DNA of 32,763 bases from Comamonadaceae bacterium (GTDB taxonomy: Bacteria > Pseudomonadota > Gammaproteobacteria > Burkholderiales > Burkholderiaceae_C). A model generated the notes under the pieces. It did no database searches, was not told the origin of the DNA, and was given only the letters and a program-made list of their open reading frames with translations. Positions within the stretch are counted from its first letter, which is position 1. Each line of letters starts with the position of its first letter. Where the stretch lies: contig CANGZO010000002.1 in the NCBI GenBank assembly GCA_947458305.1, positions 1 to 32,763 on the forward strand, written 5' to 3'. Both the position numbers and the translations under genes were made by a program. Positions 1-6,977 of this stretch are shown here, piece after piece.

Positions 1-77
1 AACTGGGCCAACTGCTTGAAATCGCCGGTATCGGCCACCACCGTGGTGAATTGCTTGAGGGCGTCGAGTTGGTTCAT
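1..77 (-). CDS. tal: Transaldolase, N-terminal fragment (runs off the left edge)
   Basis: Reading the minus strand from the ATG at 77 gives MNQLDALKQFTTVVADTGDF and then KQLAQ up to the window edge. This matches the N-terminus I know for proteobacterial transaldolase, which moves a dihydroxyacetone unit between sugar phosphates in the cytoplasmic pentose phosphate pathway. Only 25 codons are present, so the catalytic lysine cannot be seen. The gene diverges from zwf across 81 bases that hold overlapping promoter-like elements, which fits joint control of two pentose-phosphate genes. The call rests on the short N-terminus plus context. Confidence 0.8.
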   Translation of the reverse strand, partial: MNQLDALKQFTTVVADTGDFKQLAQ

Positions 78-97
78 GGTCGTTACAAAAATCAAAC

Positions 98-147
98 TTG
101 AATTATCCATGAAACAAAGTTACATTACAAAGTCAATTTTATGTAAC
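98..147. promoter_or_regulatory. Overlapping divergent tal/zwf promoters with an inverted repeat
   Basis: Plus strand: TTGAAT (98-103), a 17-nt spacer and TACATT (121-126) form a promoter candidate for zwf. Minus strand: TTGTAA (125-130) and GATAAT (102-107), also 17 nt apart, form one for tal. The two promoters share DNA. A perfect 7-bp inverted repeat, GTTACAT (119-125) and ATGTAAC (141-147), covers the zwf -10 and start region and the tal -35. A natural binder would be the RpiR/HexR-type regulator encoded just downstream, but that link is inferred. Confidence 0.5.
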
Positions 148-158
148 TCTAAAACAGC

Positions 159-1622
159 ATGGCTTTTGATTTGGTTTTCTTTGGCGGCACCGGCGATCTG
201 GTCTGGCGCAAACTCATGCCCGCGCTGTTTCAAGCCTTTCGCCACGGCAGTTTGCCCGAAGGCGGCCGCATCATCGGCGTGGGGCGCGATGAGCTGAGCG
301 ACGAGCAATACCGCCAGCGCATCCAGTCGCGCTTCGAACAAGTCGATGGCGACAAGCGCCCCCAAGCCGAAGAGTTCGCTGAATTTGCCAGCTTGCTTTG
401 TTATGTGCGCATGGACCTGTCCCAGCCCGCGTCCTACGCAGCGCTCGCCAAGCGCCTGGCCGAGCGCGAGACCGACAGCGTGGTGATGTACTTGTCCACC
501 GCGCCCAGCCTGTTCACCACGGTGTGCGAGCAACTGGCCGCCAACGGCCTGAACACATCCAAGACGCGCATCGTGCTGGAAAAGCCGCTGGGGCACGACC
601 TGGCGTCCAACCGCTCGATCAACGCGGCCGTCGGCAAGGCCTTCAAAGAGCAACAGATCTTCCGCATCGACCATTACCTGGGCAAGCCCGCGGTGCAAAA
701 CCTGTTTGCCCTGCGCTTTGGCAACGCCTTGTTTGAGCCCCTGTGGCGGCGCGAGCACATCGCCAACATCCAGATCACCATGGCCGAAGAATTGGGCGTG
801 GAAAAGCGTGGCGGCTTTTACGAGACCACTGGCGCCTTGCGTGACATGGTGCAAAACCATGCCCTGCAACTGCTGTGCGCCATCGCGATGGAGCCGCCCA
901 TCAACGCCCACGCCGACGCGATCCGCGACGAAAAGCTCAAGGTGCTGCGCGCCCTCAAACGCTGGACGCCCGAGACCCTGAGCCAGCACGTCATTCGCGG
1001 CCAGTACAGCGCGGGCAATGTGTTCGGTCAGTCTGTGCCCGGCTACCGCGATGAAACTGGCGTCAGTGCCCAAAGCAGCACCGAAACCTTCGTGGCCCTG
1101 CGTACCGAAATCGCCAACTGGCGCTGGGCGGGCGTGCCCTTTTACATCCGCACCGGCAAACGCATGGCCTCGCGTGAGGCGCACATCGAAATCAACTTCC
1201 GCCCCACGCCGCACGAAATTTTCAAAAGCCCCATGGGTCAAGCCAACAAACTGGTGATCCACCTGCAACCCAAAGACGGGCTGGAGCTGCACCTGTTTGC
1301 CCAAGGTCAGAGCAAACGCGGCCCAGGCAGTGGCGGCGCCACCTTGAGCCCGGTGCACCTGGACTTGGACTTTGACAAACGCTTTGGCAGCCAGCGTGTG
1401 GGTGCCTACGAGCGCTTGCTGCTCGATGTGCTGGACGGGCGTTTGAACTTGTTTGTGCGCAGCGACGAACAAGAAGAGGCCTGGCGTTGGGTCGAGCCCA
1501 TCTTGCAACACTGGCAAAACGACACCATCGGCCCCCGCCCCTACGCTGCAGGCACCTGGGGCCCTAGCGCGTCCAGCGCGATGATCGCGCGCGACGGCTT
1601 TTGCTGGTCCGAAGAAGTCTGA
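159..1622 (+). CDS. zwf: Glucose-6-phosphate 1-dehydrogenase
   Basis: Oxidises glucose 6-phosphate to 6-phosphogluconolactone with NAD(P)+, the entry step of the oxidative pentose phosphate and Entner-Doudoroff routes in the cytoplasm. The 487 residues are the usual family length. The dinucleotide-binding motif GGTGDLVWRKL lies at residues 9-19, EKPLG at 141-145, and the signature RIDHYLGK, with the substrate-binding lysine and active-site histidine region, at 169-176. The ATG at 159 lies about 30 nt downstream of a plausible promoter and has no clear Shine-Dalgarno sequence. The gene is followed after 14 nt by an RpiR-family regulator, a frequent sugar-catabolism pairing. Confidence 0.97.
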   Translation: MAFDLVFFGGTGDLVWRKLMPALFQAFRHGSLPEGGRIIGVGRDELSDEQYRQRIQSRFEQVDGDKRPQAEEFAEFASLLCYVRMDLSQPASYAALAKRLAERETDSVVMYLSTAPSLFTTVCEQLAANGLNTSKTRIVLEKPLGHDLASNRSINAAVGKAFKEQQIFRIDHYLGKPAVQNLFALRFGNALFEPLWRREHIANIQITMAEELGVEKRGGFYETTGALRDMVQNHALQLLCAIAMEPPINAHADAIRDEKLKVLRALKRWTPETLSQHVIRGQYSAGNVFGQSVPGYRDETGVSAQSSTETFVALRTEIANWRWAGVPFYIRTGKRMASREAHIEINFRPTPHEIFKSPMGQANKLVIHLQPKDGLELHLFAQGQSKRGPGSGGATLSPVHLDLDFDKRFGSQRVGAYERLLLDVLDGRLNLFVRSDEQEEAWRWVEPILQHWQNDTIGPRPYAAGTWGPSASSAMIARDGFCWSEEV

Positions 1623-1636
1623 CAAGGAAACGCCCC

Positions 1637-2482
1637 ATGCTTGACCGCATCAAAGCCTGCCTGCCCTCCTTGGCCCCGGCCGAACAACGCGTGGGCCAAC
1701 TCGTGCTGGCCGACCCTCGGGCCTTTGCCAACTTGCCCGTGACCGAGTTGGCCGACCGCGCCCATGTGAGCAAACCCACGGTGGTGCGCTTTTGCCGCAG
1801 CGTGGGTTACGACGGCTTGTCTGACTTCAAACTCAAGCTGGCGGGCAGCGTGAGCGAAGGCGTGCCCTTCATCCACCGCAGCGTGGACGCCGACGACAAG
1901 ACCAGCGACATCGCGGTCAAAGTCATCGACAACACCGTGGCCGCCTTTTTAAAGTACCGCAACGACGCCAGCTCGTTCGCACTCGAAAATGCCGCGAAGG
2001 CCCTGGCCGCCACCCAAAAAACCAAGCACCGCATCGAGTTTTACGGCGTGGGCAACTCCGGCATCGTGGCGCAAGACGCGCAGCACAAATTCTTCCGTCT
2101 GGGCGTGAACGCCATCGCCTACAGCGACGGCCACATGCAGGTCATGAGCGCTTCCATGCTGCAGCCGGGTGACTGCGCCGTCATCATCTCCAACTCGGGC
2201 CGCACCCGCGACCTGATGGACGCCTGCGACATCGCCCGCAAACAAGGCGCCACCACCATCGTCATCACCGCCAGCGGCTCGCCCCTGGCCAGCGCCGGGC
2301 ACATCCACCTGACGGCAGACCACCCCGAGGGCTATGACAAATACAGCCCCATGGTCTCGCGGCTGCTGCACCTGCTCATCATCGACATCCTGGCCACCAC
2401 CGTGGCCCTGCGGATTGGTGAAGCGCTGCAACCGGCCCTGCGCGACATGAAGAAAAACCTGAGCAGCAAGCGCTACACCTGA
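1637..2482 (+). CDS. hexR: RpiR-family transcriptional regulator, HexR-like
   Basis: DNA-binding regulator of 281 residues. The N-terminal HTH_6 domain spans about residues 1-75, with the helix-turn-helix around LADRAHVSKPTVVRFCRSVG (38-57). A C-terminal SIS sugar-phosphate-binding domain contains YGVGNSG and IISNSGRTRDLMD. Members of this family bind phosphorylated sugars; HexR responds to 2-keto-3-deoxy-6-phosphogluconate and represses zwf-type genes. I chose the ATG at 1637 because AAGGA lies 9 nt upstream and the protein then begins MLDRIKACLPSLAPAEQRVG as family members do; a longer reading would overlap zwf. It is probably cotranscribed with zwf and may bind the inverted repeat at 119-147. 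Effector and targets are inferred. Confidence 0.88.
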   Translation: MLDRIKACLPSLAPAEQRVGQLVLADPRAFANLPVTELADRAHVSKPTVVRFCRSVGYDGLSDFKLKLAGSVSEGVPFIHRSVDADDKTSDIAVKVIDNTVAAFLKYRNDASSFALENAAKALAATQKTKHRIEFYGVGNSGIVAQDAQHKFFRLGVNAIAYSDGHMQVMSASMLQPGDCAVIISNSGRTRDLMDACDIARKQGATTIVITASGSPLASAGHIHLTADHPEGYDKYSPMVSRLLHLLIIDILATTVALRIGEALQPALRDMKKNLSSKRYT

Positions 2483-2605
2483 GTCTCGGGCTGACAACAG
2501 GCCAAGTGCACCCCCACCCCGGTAAAATCTCGCTTTTGCCAGCCTACACAGGGCTTGGCCACCTCGGGGGCTGCTTGGCCACCCGCACGATCTTCAGGAC
2601 CCCTT

Positions 2606-4234
2606 GTGACCTACGCCCACGAAACCCGGCGCCGCCGGACTTTTGCCATCATTTCGCACCCCGACGCCGGTAAGACCACGCTGACCGAAAAGCTGCTGTT
2701 GTTCTCGGGCGCGATCCAGATCGCCGGCTCGGTCAAGGCCCGCAAGGCCTCGCGCCACGCCACATCGGACTGGATGGAAATCGAAAAGCAACGTGGCATC
2801 TCGGTGGCATCCTCCGTCATGCAAATGCTCTACCGCGAGCATGTCATCAACCTGCTCGACACGCCCGGCCACAAAGACTTCAGCGAGGACACTTACCGCG
2901 TGCTCACCGCGGTGGACTCGGCCCTGATGGTGATCGACGCGGCCAACGGTGTGGAAGCCCAGACCCGCCGCCTGATCGAGGTGTGCCGTCAACGCGACAC
3001 GCCCATCATCACGTTTGTGAACAAGATGGACCGCGAGGTGCGCGACCCGCTCGACATCCTCGACGAGGTCGAGCGCGAGCTGGGCATGCCCTGCGTGCCC
3101 ATGACTTGGCCTGTGGGCCAAGGCAAATCGTTTGGCGGCATCATCAACCTGCGCACGCAGGCCATGACGGTGTTCGACTCTGGCAGCGAACGCCTGCCGC
3201 AAGACTTTGAAACCATTCCCCTCACCGAGCAAGCCCAACTGGCCGAGCGCTTTGGCCTGGAATGGCAAACCGCCATGGACAGCATGGAACTGGCCACGGG
3301 CGCATCGCCCGCATTTGACGAAGCGGCCTTTTTGGCGGGCAAACAAACGCCTGTGTTCTTTGGCTCCGGCGTGAACAACTTCGGTGTGATGGAAGTGCTG
3401 GACGCCTTGGTGGACTTGGCCCCCGCGCCCAAGCCCCGCACCAGCAACCTGCTGGTCAACAAGCAGCCCGTGGTCAAAGAAATCCAGCCCGAAGACAGCG
3501 CGTTCTCGGGCGTGGTGTTCAAGGTGCAAGCCAACATGGACGCCAACCACCGCGACCGCATCGCCTTTGTGCGCATGGCTTCGGGCAAATATACGCCCGG
3601 CATGAAGCTCAAGGTGCAGCGCACCGCCAAGGAACTGCGCCCGACCAGCGTGGTCACTTTCCTCTCGCAACGGCGCGAAGCGGTGGACGAAGCCTATGCG
3701 GGTGACATCATTGGCTTTACGACCCACGGCGGTGTGCAGCTGGGCGACACCATCACCGACGGCGCCAATTTGCAATTCACCGGCCTGCCCTTCTTTGCAC
3801 CCGAACTCTTCATGACCGTGATCCTGAAGAACCCGCTGCGCACCAAGCAACTGCAAACTGGACTCGACCAATTGGGTGAAGAAGGCGCGATCCAGGTCTT
3901 CAAACCCGAAATCGGCGGCCCCATGCTGCTGGGCGCGGTCGGTCAGCTGCAGTTTGAAGTGGTGCAACACCGCCTGAAAGCCGAATACGACTGCGATGTG
4001 CGTCTGGAAGGCTGCCAGTACACCGGCGCCCGCTGGATCACGGCCGACACCCCGGCCGAGCTGCGCGAATTCACCAACGCCTACCCCCAACGCATGTCAC
4101 TCGACGCGGCGGGCACGCTGGCCTATCTGTGCACCAGCCCGTATGACGTGCGCCTGGCGCAAGAGCGCTTTCCCAAGATCCACTTCCACCCGCTGCGCGA
4201 GCACGCGGGCTTGGCGTTGGGCTCAGCGGGTTGA
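2606..4234 (+). CDS. prfC: Peptide chain release factor 3 (RF3)
   Basis: GTPase that removes RF1/RF2 from the ribosome after peptide release. The predicted protein has 542 residues (family about 530). Visible GTPase motifs are the P-loop SHPDAGKTT at 17-25, DTPGH at 85-89 and NKMD at 139-142, followed by beta-barrel domains II and III. The start is set at the GTG at 2606, preceded by AGGA with a 6-nt gap, because translation then begins MTYAHETRRRRTFAIISHPD as in other RF3 proteins; a TTG 51 nt upstream is possible but unlikely. A -10-like TAAAAT lies at 2523-2528. prfC is the last core gene before the accessory island. Confidence 0.96.
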   Translation: MTYAHETRRRRTFAIISHPDAGKTTLTEKLLLFSGAIQIAGSVKARKASRHATSDWMEIEKQRGISVASSVMQMLYREHVINLLDTPGHKDFSEDTYRVLTAVDSALMVIDAANGVEAQTRRLIEVCRQRDTPIITFVNKMDREVRDPLDILDEVERELGMPCVPMTWPVGQGKSFGGIINLRTQAMTVFDSGSERLPQDFETIPLTEQAQLAERFGLEWQTAMDSMELATGASPAFDEAAFLAGKQTPVFFGSGVNNFGVMEVLDALVDLAPAPKPRTSNLLVNKQPVVKEIQPEDSAFSGVVFKVQANMDANHRDRIAFVRMASGKYTPGMKLKVQRTAKELRPTSVVTFLSQRREAVDEAYAGDIIGFTTHGGVQLGDTITDGANLQFTGLPFFAPELFMTVILKNPLRTKQLQTGLDQLGEEGAIQVFKPEIGGPMLLGAVGQLQFEVVQHRLKAEYDCDVRLEGCQYTGARWITADTPAELREFTNAYPQRMSLDAAGTLAYLCTSPYDVRLAQERFPKIHFHPLREHAGLALGSAG

Positions 4235-4248
4235 TGACTTGATTAATT

Positions 4249-4269
4249 AATCGGGATCTGACCCCAATT
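4249..4269 (+). repeat. Short palindromic repeat, copy 1
   Basis: Core GGGATCTGACCCCAATT at 4253-4269, preceded by AATC. It lies between the stop of prfC (plus) and the stop of the MazF-like gene (minus), 28 nt beyond the latter. One of eight same-orientation copies in the window. Confidence 0.85.
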
Positions 4270-4297
4270 ACTGCTGCGATTCCCGCAAGCCCGTCTC

Positions 4298-4624
4298 TTA
4301 TCTCGGCAAGCCGAGATGCACCTTGATGGCGTCTTCGACGGCCAGCATATCGGCCTTGACGAGACTTCCCAGCTGGGTTTTCAGCCTGGCCTTGTCAGCA
4401 GCCATGATCTGGTCGGCCATGGCCTTGCTGGCCTGTCCTTCAACAGTCACAACAGCCTCGCCTGGATAGGCCCTGCCCGTGTTGCTTGTCAGCGGCACCA
4501 CCACCACCCGGGCTAGGTTCCTGTTCGCTGCATCGTTGCTCACGATGACTGCAGGGCGGGTTTTCTTGATTTCCGTACCCAGCGCTGGATCGAATTCAAC
4601 CCACCAGACATCACCGCGCTTCAT
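4298..4624 (-). CDS. MazF/PemK-family mRNA interferase toxin
   Basis: The 108-residue protein starts MKRGDVWWVEFDPALGTEIKKTRPAVIVSND, the hallmark N-terminus of the PemK/MazF fold (RGDVWWV, GxExxKxRPAvVvS). It continues with VVVPLTSN and a QIMAADKARL segment that matches the conserved stretch around the catalytic region. Family members are sequence-specific RNases held inactive by a cognate antitoxin. The start at 4624 is preferred over upstream ATGs because it begins exactly at the family start and overlaps the antitoxin gene by 14 nt, which is usual for coupled TA genes. RNA target unknown. Confidence 0.93.
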   Translation of the reverse strand: MKRGDVWWVEFDPALGTEIKKTRPAVIVSNDAANRNLARVVVVPLTSNTGRAYPGEAVVTVEGQASKAMADQIMAADKARLKTQLGSLVKADMLAVEDAIKVHLGLPR

Positions 4625-4841
4625 TGGCCATGTCCTTCGCCAGTGCGTTGGTCCATTCCATCGCTTCGGCTTCACGTGTCTGGTCTTCGGCCATGGCCTT
4701 GTACCCGTCATCGAGGGACTTCCCCAGGACGTGCGGACGCAGCAAGTCCTCGATGAATTGGCTCATCTTCCGCTTGCCAATCGTGCGCCACAGTCCTTCA
4801 TAGACCGCCTCATCGAGCGTGATGGTCATCTTCTTGTGCAT
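4611..4841 (-). CDS. Ribbon-helix-helix antitoxin of the MazF-like toxin
   Basis: A 76-residue protein. MHKKMTITLDEAVYEGLWR resembles the N-terminal beta strand and first helix of ribbon-helix-helix DNA-binding antitoxins (MazE/CopG type). The C-terminal half is acidic and alanine rich and would be the toxin-wrapping tail. It precedes and overlaps the toxin gene, the normal antitoxin-first order. The ATG at 4841 has AAGGAC four nt upstream; an internal ATG at 4829 is an alternative. A TATAAT and a small palindrome lie just upstream, consistent with autoregulation. Confidence 0.85.
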   Translation of the reverse strand: MHKKMTITLDEAVYEGLWRTIGKRKMSQFIEDLLRPHVLGKSLDDGYKAMAEDQTREAEAMEWTNALAKDMANEAR

Positions 4842-4859
4842 GATCGTCCTTGAACACGT

Positions 4860-4876
4860 TGTACGTATACATTATA
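4860..4876 (-). promoter_or_regulatory. Promoter and operator candidate of the mazEF-like pair
   Basis: On the minus strand a perfect TATAAT (4871-4876) lies 29 nt before the antitoxin ATG. The interrupted palindrome TGTACGTATACA (4860-4871) touches its downstream edge, where an autorepressing antitoxin could bind. No good -35 box was seen. Confidence 0.5.
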
Positions 4877-4916
4877 AGACTGCCATGCCAACTGGCATAG
4901 GGGACGATTACCCCAG

Positions 4917-5678
4917 TTACCTCGTCACTCCATACACCCACAAACCCAGCCACTCGTGCAAAGCCGTCTGCCAAAGCAGCAGGCTGCGCGCCAACGAGTA
5001 CTCGGTCCAAGGCGTATCGGCGCCGGTTCTGAAGTCAACCGGGTAAGGCGTGACGCAGCAGCCCACGGACTCAAACTCGGGCAATGACCGGGGCATGTGC
5101 CAGGCCGAAGTCACCAACAACCAAGGCTGGCGGCAGCGCTCGCCCAAAAGCGCCGCCACTTGTTGGGCGTTTTCTCGGGTGGTGCGCGAACCGCCTTCCA
5201 AGCGCACACGGGCCATGTCCACACCCTGTTCTTCATAAAAAACCTTGGCCAATTCGGACTCGGTCACCCCGGTGGTCAGCAACCGCCCCTCTCCACCCGC
5301 AAACACCAAAGTCAGCTGCGGGTGCTGCCGCATCCATCCCACTGGCACGGTCATGCGCTCAGCTGCCTCACCAAGTGGCACCTGCCCATGCGCTTGGTAA
5401 CTGCCAGGATGCTGCGTCGCCCCGCCCAACACGATCACGCCCACATGTTCCCCCACAGAAGCACGACTGGGCACCGGGTAACGGTTTTCCAGAGCGCGCA
5501 ACAAAGCCTGGGGCGCCGACTCAAAGCCCAGCAGCCCCAACACCACCAAGCCACTCCACAGCATGGCCATCGCCAGCTTGCGCCACCGCAGCAGTATCAG
5601 CAAAGCCATCGCCCACCACAGCGCCAACCAAAACATGGGCTGGGTGATAGCGGTGAGCAATTTAGAGAAAACAAACAT
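4917..5678 (-). CDS. YdcF/ElyC-family (DUF218) membrane protein
   Basis: A 253-residue protein. Two hydrophobic segments near the N-terminus (about residues 13-30 and 36-52) are followed by a DUF218 domain: VGVIVLGGATQHPG, LVFAGGEGRLLTTGVTESE, a conserved EGGSRTTRENA element and TSAWHMPRS. Family members such as ElyC and SanA are inner-membrane proteins tied to envelope integrity or peptidoglycan and lipid-carrier metabolism; the exact reaction is not settled. It is flanked by TA modules on both sides and may be a resident gene around which the island grew. The ATG at 5678 has no clear Shine-Dalgarno sequence. Confidence 0.85.
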   Translation of the reverse strand: MFVFSKLLTAITQPMFWLALWWAMALLILLRWRKLAMAMLWSGLVVLGLLGFESAPQALLRALENRYPVPSRASVGEHVGVIVLGGATQHPGSYQAHGQVPLGEAAERMTVPVGWMRQHPQLTLVFAGGEGRLLTTGVTESELAKVFYEEQGVDMARVRLEGGSRTTRENAQQVAALLGERCRQPWLLVTSAWHMPRSLPEFESVGCCVTPYPVDFRTGADTPWTEYSLARSLLLWQTALHEWLGLWVYGVTR

Positions 5679-5706
5679 GGGGAAATTTTAGGAGAGCATC
5701 AACAAG

Positions 5707-5728
5707 AAAAGAGCCTGGCGGCTCTTTT
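5707..5728 (-). terminator. Hairpin terminator downstream of the ParDE-like pair
   Basis: Perfect 9-bp stem AAAAGAGCC (5707-5715) and GGCTCTTTT (5720-5728) with a TGGC loop. It lies 3' of the minus-strand toxin gene that stops at 5794, beyond repeat copy 2. The flanking A and T runs allow activity on either strand. Confidence 0.7.
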
Positions 5729-5733
5729 GAAAC

Positions 5734-5754
5734 AATTGGGATCTGACCCCAATT
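5734..5754 (+). repeat. Short palindromic repeat, copy 2
   Basis: Perfect 7-bp arms AATTGGG and CCCAATT around ATCTGAC. Located between the ParE-like stop codon (39 nt away) and the hairpin terminator at 5707-5728. Confidence 0.9.
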
Positions 5755-5793
5755 TACGGTCAAAGCTCCGCTTCAGGGGGCTGACCCGGCTGT

Positions 5794-6063
5794 TCATAGA
5801 TTTCGGGCTGCGTGATGCAATCTCAAAATTTCAACATCGTCGCCACGTACGCGGTAAATGGCGATGTATTTATTGTGCAGGACCAGCTCACGCGTGCCGG
5901 GAACGCGACCAGCCCGGCCCATGCCAGGATGAGCCTGAAGTTTGGTCACAGCGGCCTGCAACTCCATCACAAAGCTGGTGGCGCGGGTCGGATTGTCTTT
6001 GGCGATAAAACCAGCGATTTCATCAACAGACGCGAGCGCTGCCTTGGTCCATTTGATCAACAT
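5794..6063 (-). CDS. ParE/RelE-superfamily toxin
   Basis: An 89-residue protein starting MLIKWTKAALASVDEIAGFIAKDNPTRA, followed by LQAHPGMGRAGRVPGTRELVLHNKYIAIYRVRGDDVEILRLHHAAR. This is the ParE/RelE pattern, including the conserved G..G.R..GTREL stretch and the terminal strand with VEILRLHHAAR. ParE-type members poison gyrase and RelE-type members cleave mRNA on the ribosome; the sequence alone leans to ParE but does not prove the target. It follows the antitoxin after 3 nt. Confidence 0.9.
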   Translation of the reverse strand: MLIKWTKAALASVDEIAGFIAKDNPTRATSFVMELQAAVTKLQAHPGMGRAGRVPGTRELVLHNKYIAIYRVRGDDVEILRLHHAARNL

Positions 6064-6066
6064 GAA

Positions 6067-6303
6067 TCAAGCGCCGTATTTGGCAAATACCGCTTTGACC
6101 TGCTTGTCGGTTGCGAATTCGCCTGCATCGGCCTCCTTAATGCCTTCGTGAATGTCACGAATCTGCCAGGATTCACTTTGCACATAGTGGGTCAGCGCAT
6201 CGATGGCCAAAAAGCTCTTGGTCCGTGCGGTCGCCTTGGCCAGCTCTTCGATTTGGTTGTAAAGCGCCTCGGGCAGGCGTACGTTGATGGTTCTGGCGGT
6301 CAT
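6067..6303 (-). CDS. RelB/ParD-like ribbon-helix-helix antitoxin
   Basis: 78 residues beginning MTARTINVRLPEALYNQIEELAKATARTKSF, a ribbon-helix-helix domain in which TINVRLPEAL is the DNA-reading strand. The C-terminal IHEGIKEADAGEFATDKQVKAVFAKYGA is the toxin-binding part usual in RelB/ParD-like antitoxins. The start at 6303 is supported by AGGAG seven nt upstream; an in-frame longer version would lack a ribosome binding site. The toxin gene follows 3 nt later. It probably represses its own promoter. Confidence 0.9.
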   Translation of the reverse strand: MTARTINVRLPEALYNQIEELAKATARTKSFLAIDALTHYVQSESWQIRDIHEGIKEADAGEFATDKQVKAVFAKYGA

Positions 6304-6316
6304 TGCAACACTCCTG

Positions 6317-6351
6317 TACACATGTAATACAACAAATTATCCACTTCACAA
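6317..6351 (-). promoter_or_regulatory. Promoter and operator candidate of the ParDE-like pair
   Basis: Minus strand: TTGTGA, a 16-nt spacer and TATTAC lead into the antitoxin leader. A small palindrome, TACATGTGTA (6317-6326), sits between this -10 and the Shine-Dalgarno AGGAG and is a plausible antitoxin operator. Judged by eye only. Confidence 0.35.
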
Positions 6352-6464
6352 AGCCAAAGGTCAAAGCGGTCGTCGATTTCTCCATGCCCGAGGCACAAGG
6401 CAAATCCATGGCCGCCTCGATTCGATCATCGCGGGGCACGAAGCGATCCATCCCCCACAACCCC

Positions 6465-6481
6465 GGGATCTGACCCCAATT
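6465..6481 (+). repeat. Short palindromic repeat, copy 3 (left arm degenerate)
   Basis: Core GGGATCTGACCCCAATT without the preceding AATT. It lies next to the half-copy of the longer hairpin repeat, in the spacer upstream of both the ParDE-like and HipBA modules. Confidence 0.8.
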
Positions 6482-6545
6482 TCACTTCGCGCAAAAAACT
6501 TCGGCATCACAGACCGCGCAGCAAGCCCCTGGGCGCGCAACAAAC

Positions 6546-6566
6546 AATTGGGATCTGACCCCAATT
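6546..6566 (+). repeat. Short palindromic repeat, copy 4
   Basis: Full form with perfect AATTGGG and CCCAATT arms, preceded by AAAC as in copies 2, 6 and 7. It lies 25 nt upstream of the palindrome in the hipBA promoter. Confidence 0.9.
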
Positions 6567-6591
6567 ACTTATAGCCAAATAAAAATAAACG

Positions 6592-6613
6592 CTCATATAT
6601 GAGTTGCTAAAAT
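6592..6613 (+). promoter_or_regulatory. hipBA promoter with palindromic operator candidate
   Basis: A perfect 12-bp palindrome CTCATATATGAG (6592-6603) sits in the spacer upstream of a -10-like TAAAAT (6608-6613). HipB-type antitoxins bind palindromes in their own promoter, so this is the likely operator. The -35 is weak. Confidence 0.55.
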
Positions 6614-6641
6614 CCATAGAGGGCCATAAAATGCGTCTTAA

Positions 6642-6977
6642 ATGAAATCCTTGTCTCCTGTACCGCTGCCTGTCAGGCGCAGCCTGACCCGTCTGGGCCA
6701 AGCGATTTCGCTTGCGCGTCGGCGCAGACACCTGACACAAGAAGATCTGGCAGAACGCATTGGCGCATCTGTCCACACCGTGCGGCGAATGGAGGTTGGC
6801 CACCCTGGCACCGCACTGGTTCATTTCGCCCGGGCCTTGCAGGTGTTTGGCGAGCTCGACAAACTCGATCAACTCCTGGACACCCCCCAAGACACCATTG
6901 GCTTGACCTTGATGGATGAGCAGTTGCCCCAGCGCGTTCGCAAGTCCCGCAAGTCACCAGAGTCAGGAGCGTTTTGA
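6642..6977 (+). CDS. hipB: HipB-like XRE-family antitoxin
   Basis: A 111-residue protein with a classic helix-turn-helix: LGQAISLARRRRHLTQEDLAERIGASVHTVRRMEVGHPGTAL at about residues 18-59. It immediately precedes and overlaps hipA by one base (TGATG), so it is the antitoxin and autorepressor of the pair. The best ribosome binding site (AGAGGG, 6618-6623) points to an ATG at 6631, which opens only a four-codon reading frame ending in a TGA that overlaps the hipB ATG at 6642. hipB may therefore be translated by coupling to this mini-cistron. Confidence 0.9.
   Translation: MKSLSPVPLPVRRSLTRLGQAISLARRRRHLTQEDLAERIGASVHTVRRMEVGHPGTALVHFARALQVFGELDKLDQLLDTPQDTIGLTLMDEQLPQRVRKSRKSPESGAF

Larger units (their letters stand above)
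6352..6591. other. Non-coding spacer between divergent ParDE-like and HipBA modules
   Basis: No convincing gene is visible. The spacer holds two copies of the short palindromic repeat (6465-6481 and 6546-6566) and, at 6426-6450, a half-copy of the longer hairpin repeat found complete at 9154-9207 (shared string GGCACGAAGCGATC). It looks like accumulated repeat debris between two modules transcribed away from each other. Confidence 0.6.

Noticed and set aside
120..1625. Long minus-strand open frame opposite zwf (501 codons)
   Set aside because: Mirror of strong codon bias in G+C-rich DNA; zwf motifs are unmistakable on the plus strand.
2594..4090. Long minus-strand open frame opposite prfC (498 codons)
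   Set aside because: Low-complexity His/Gly/Val-rich shadow; prfC is clear on the other strand.
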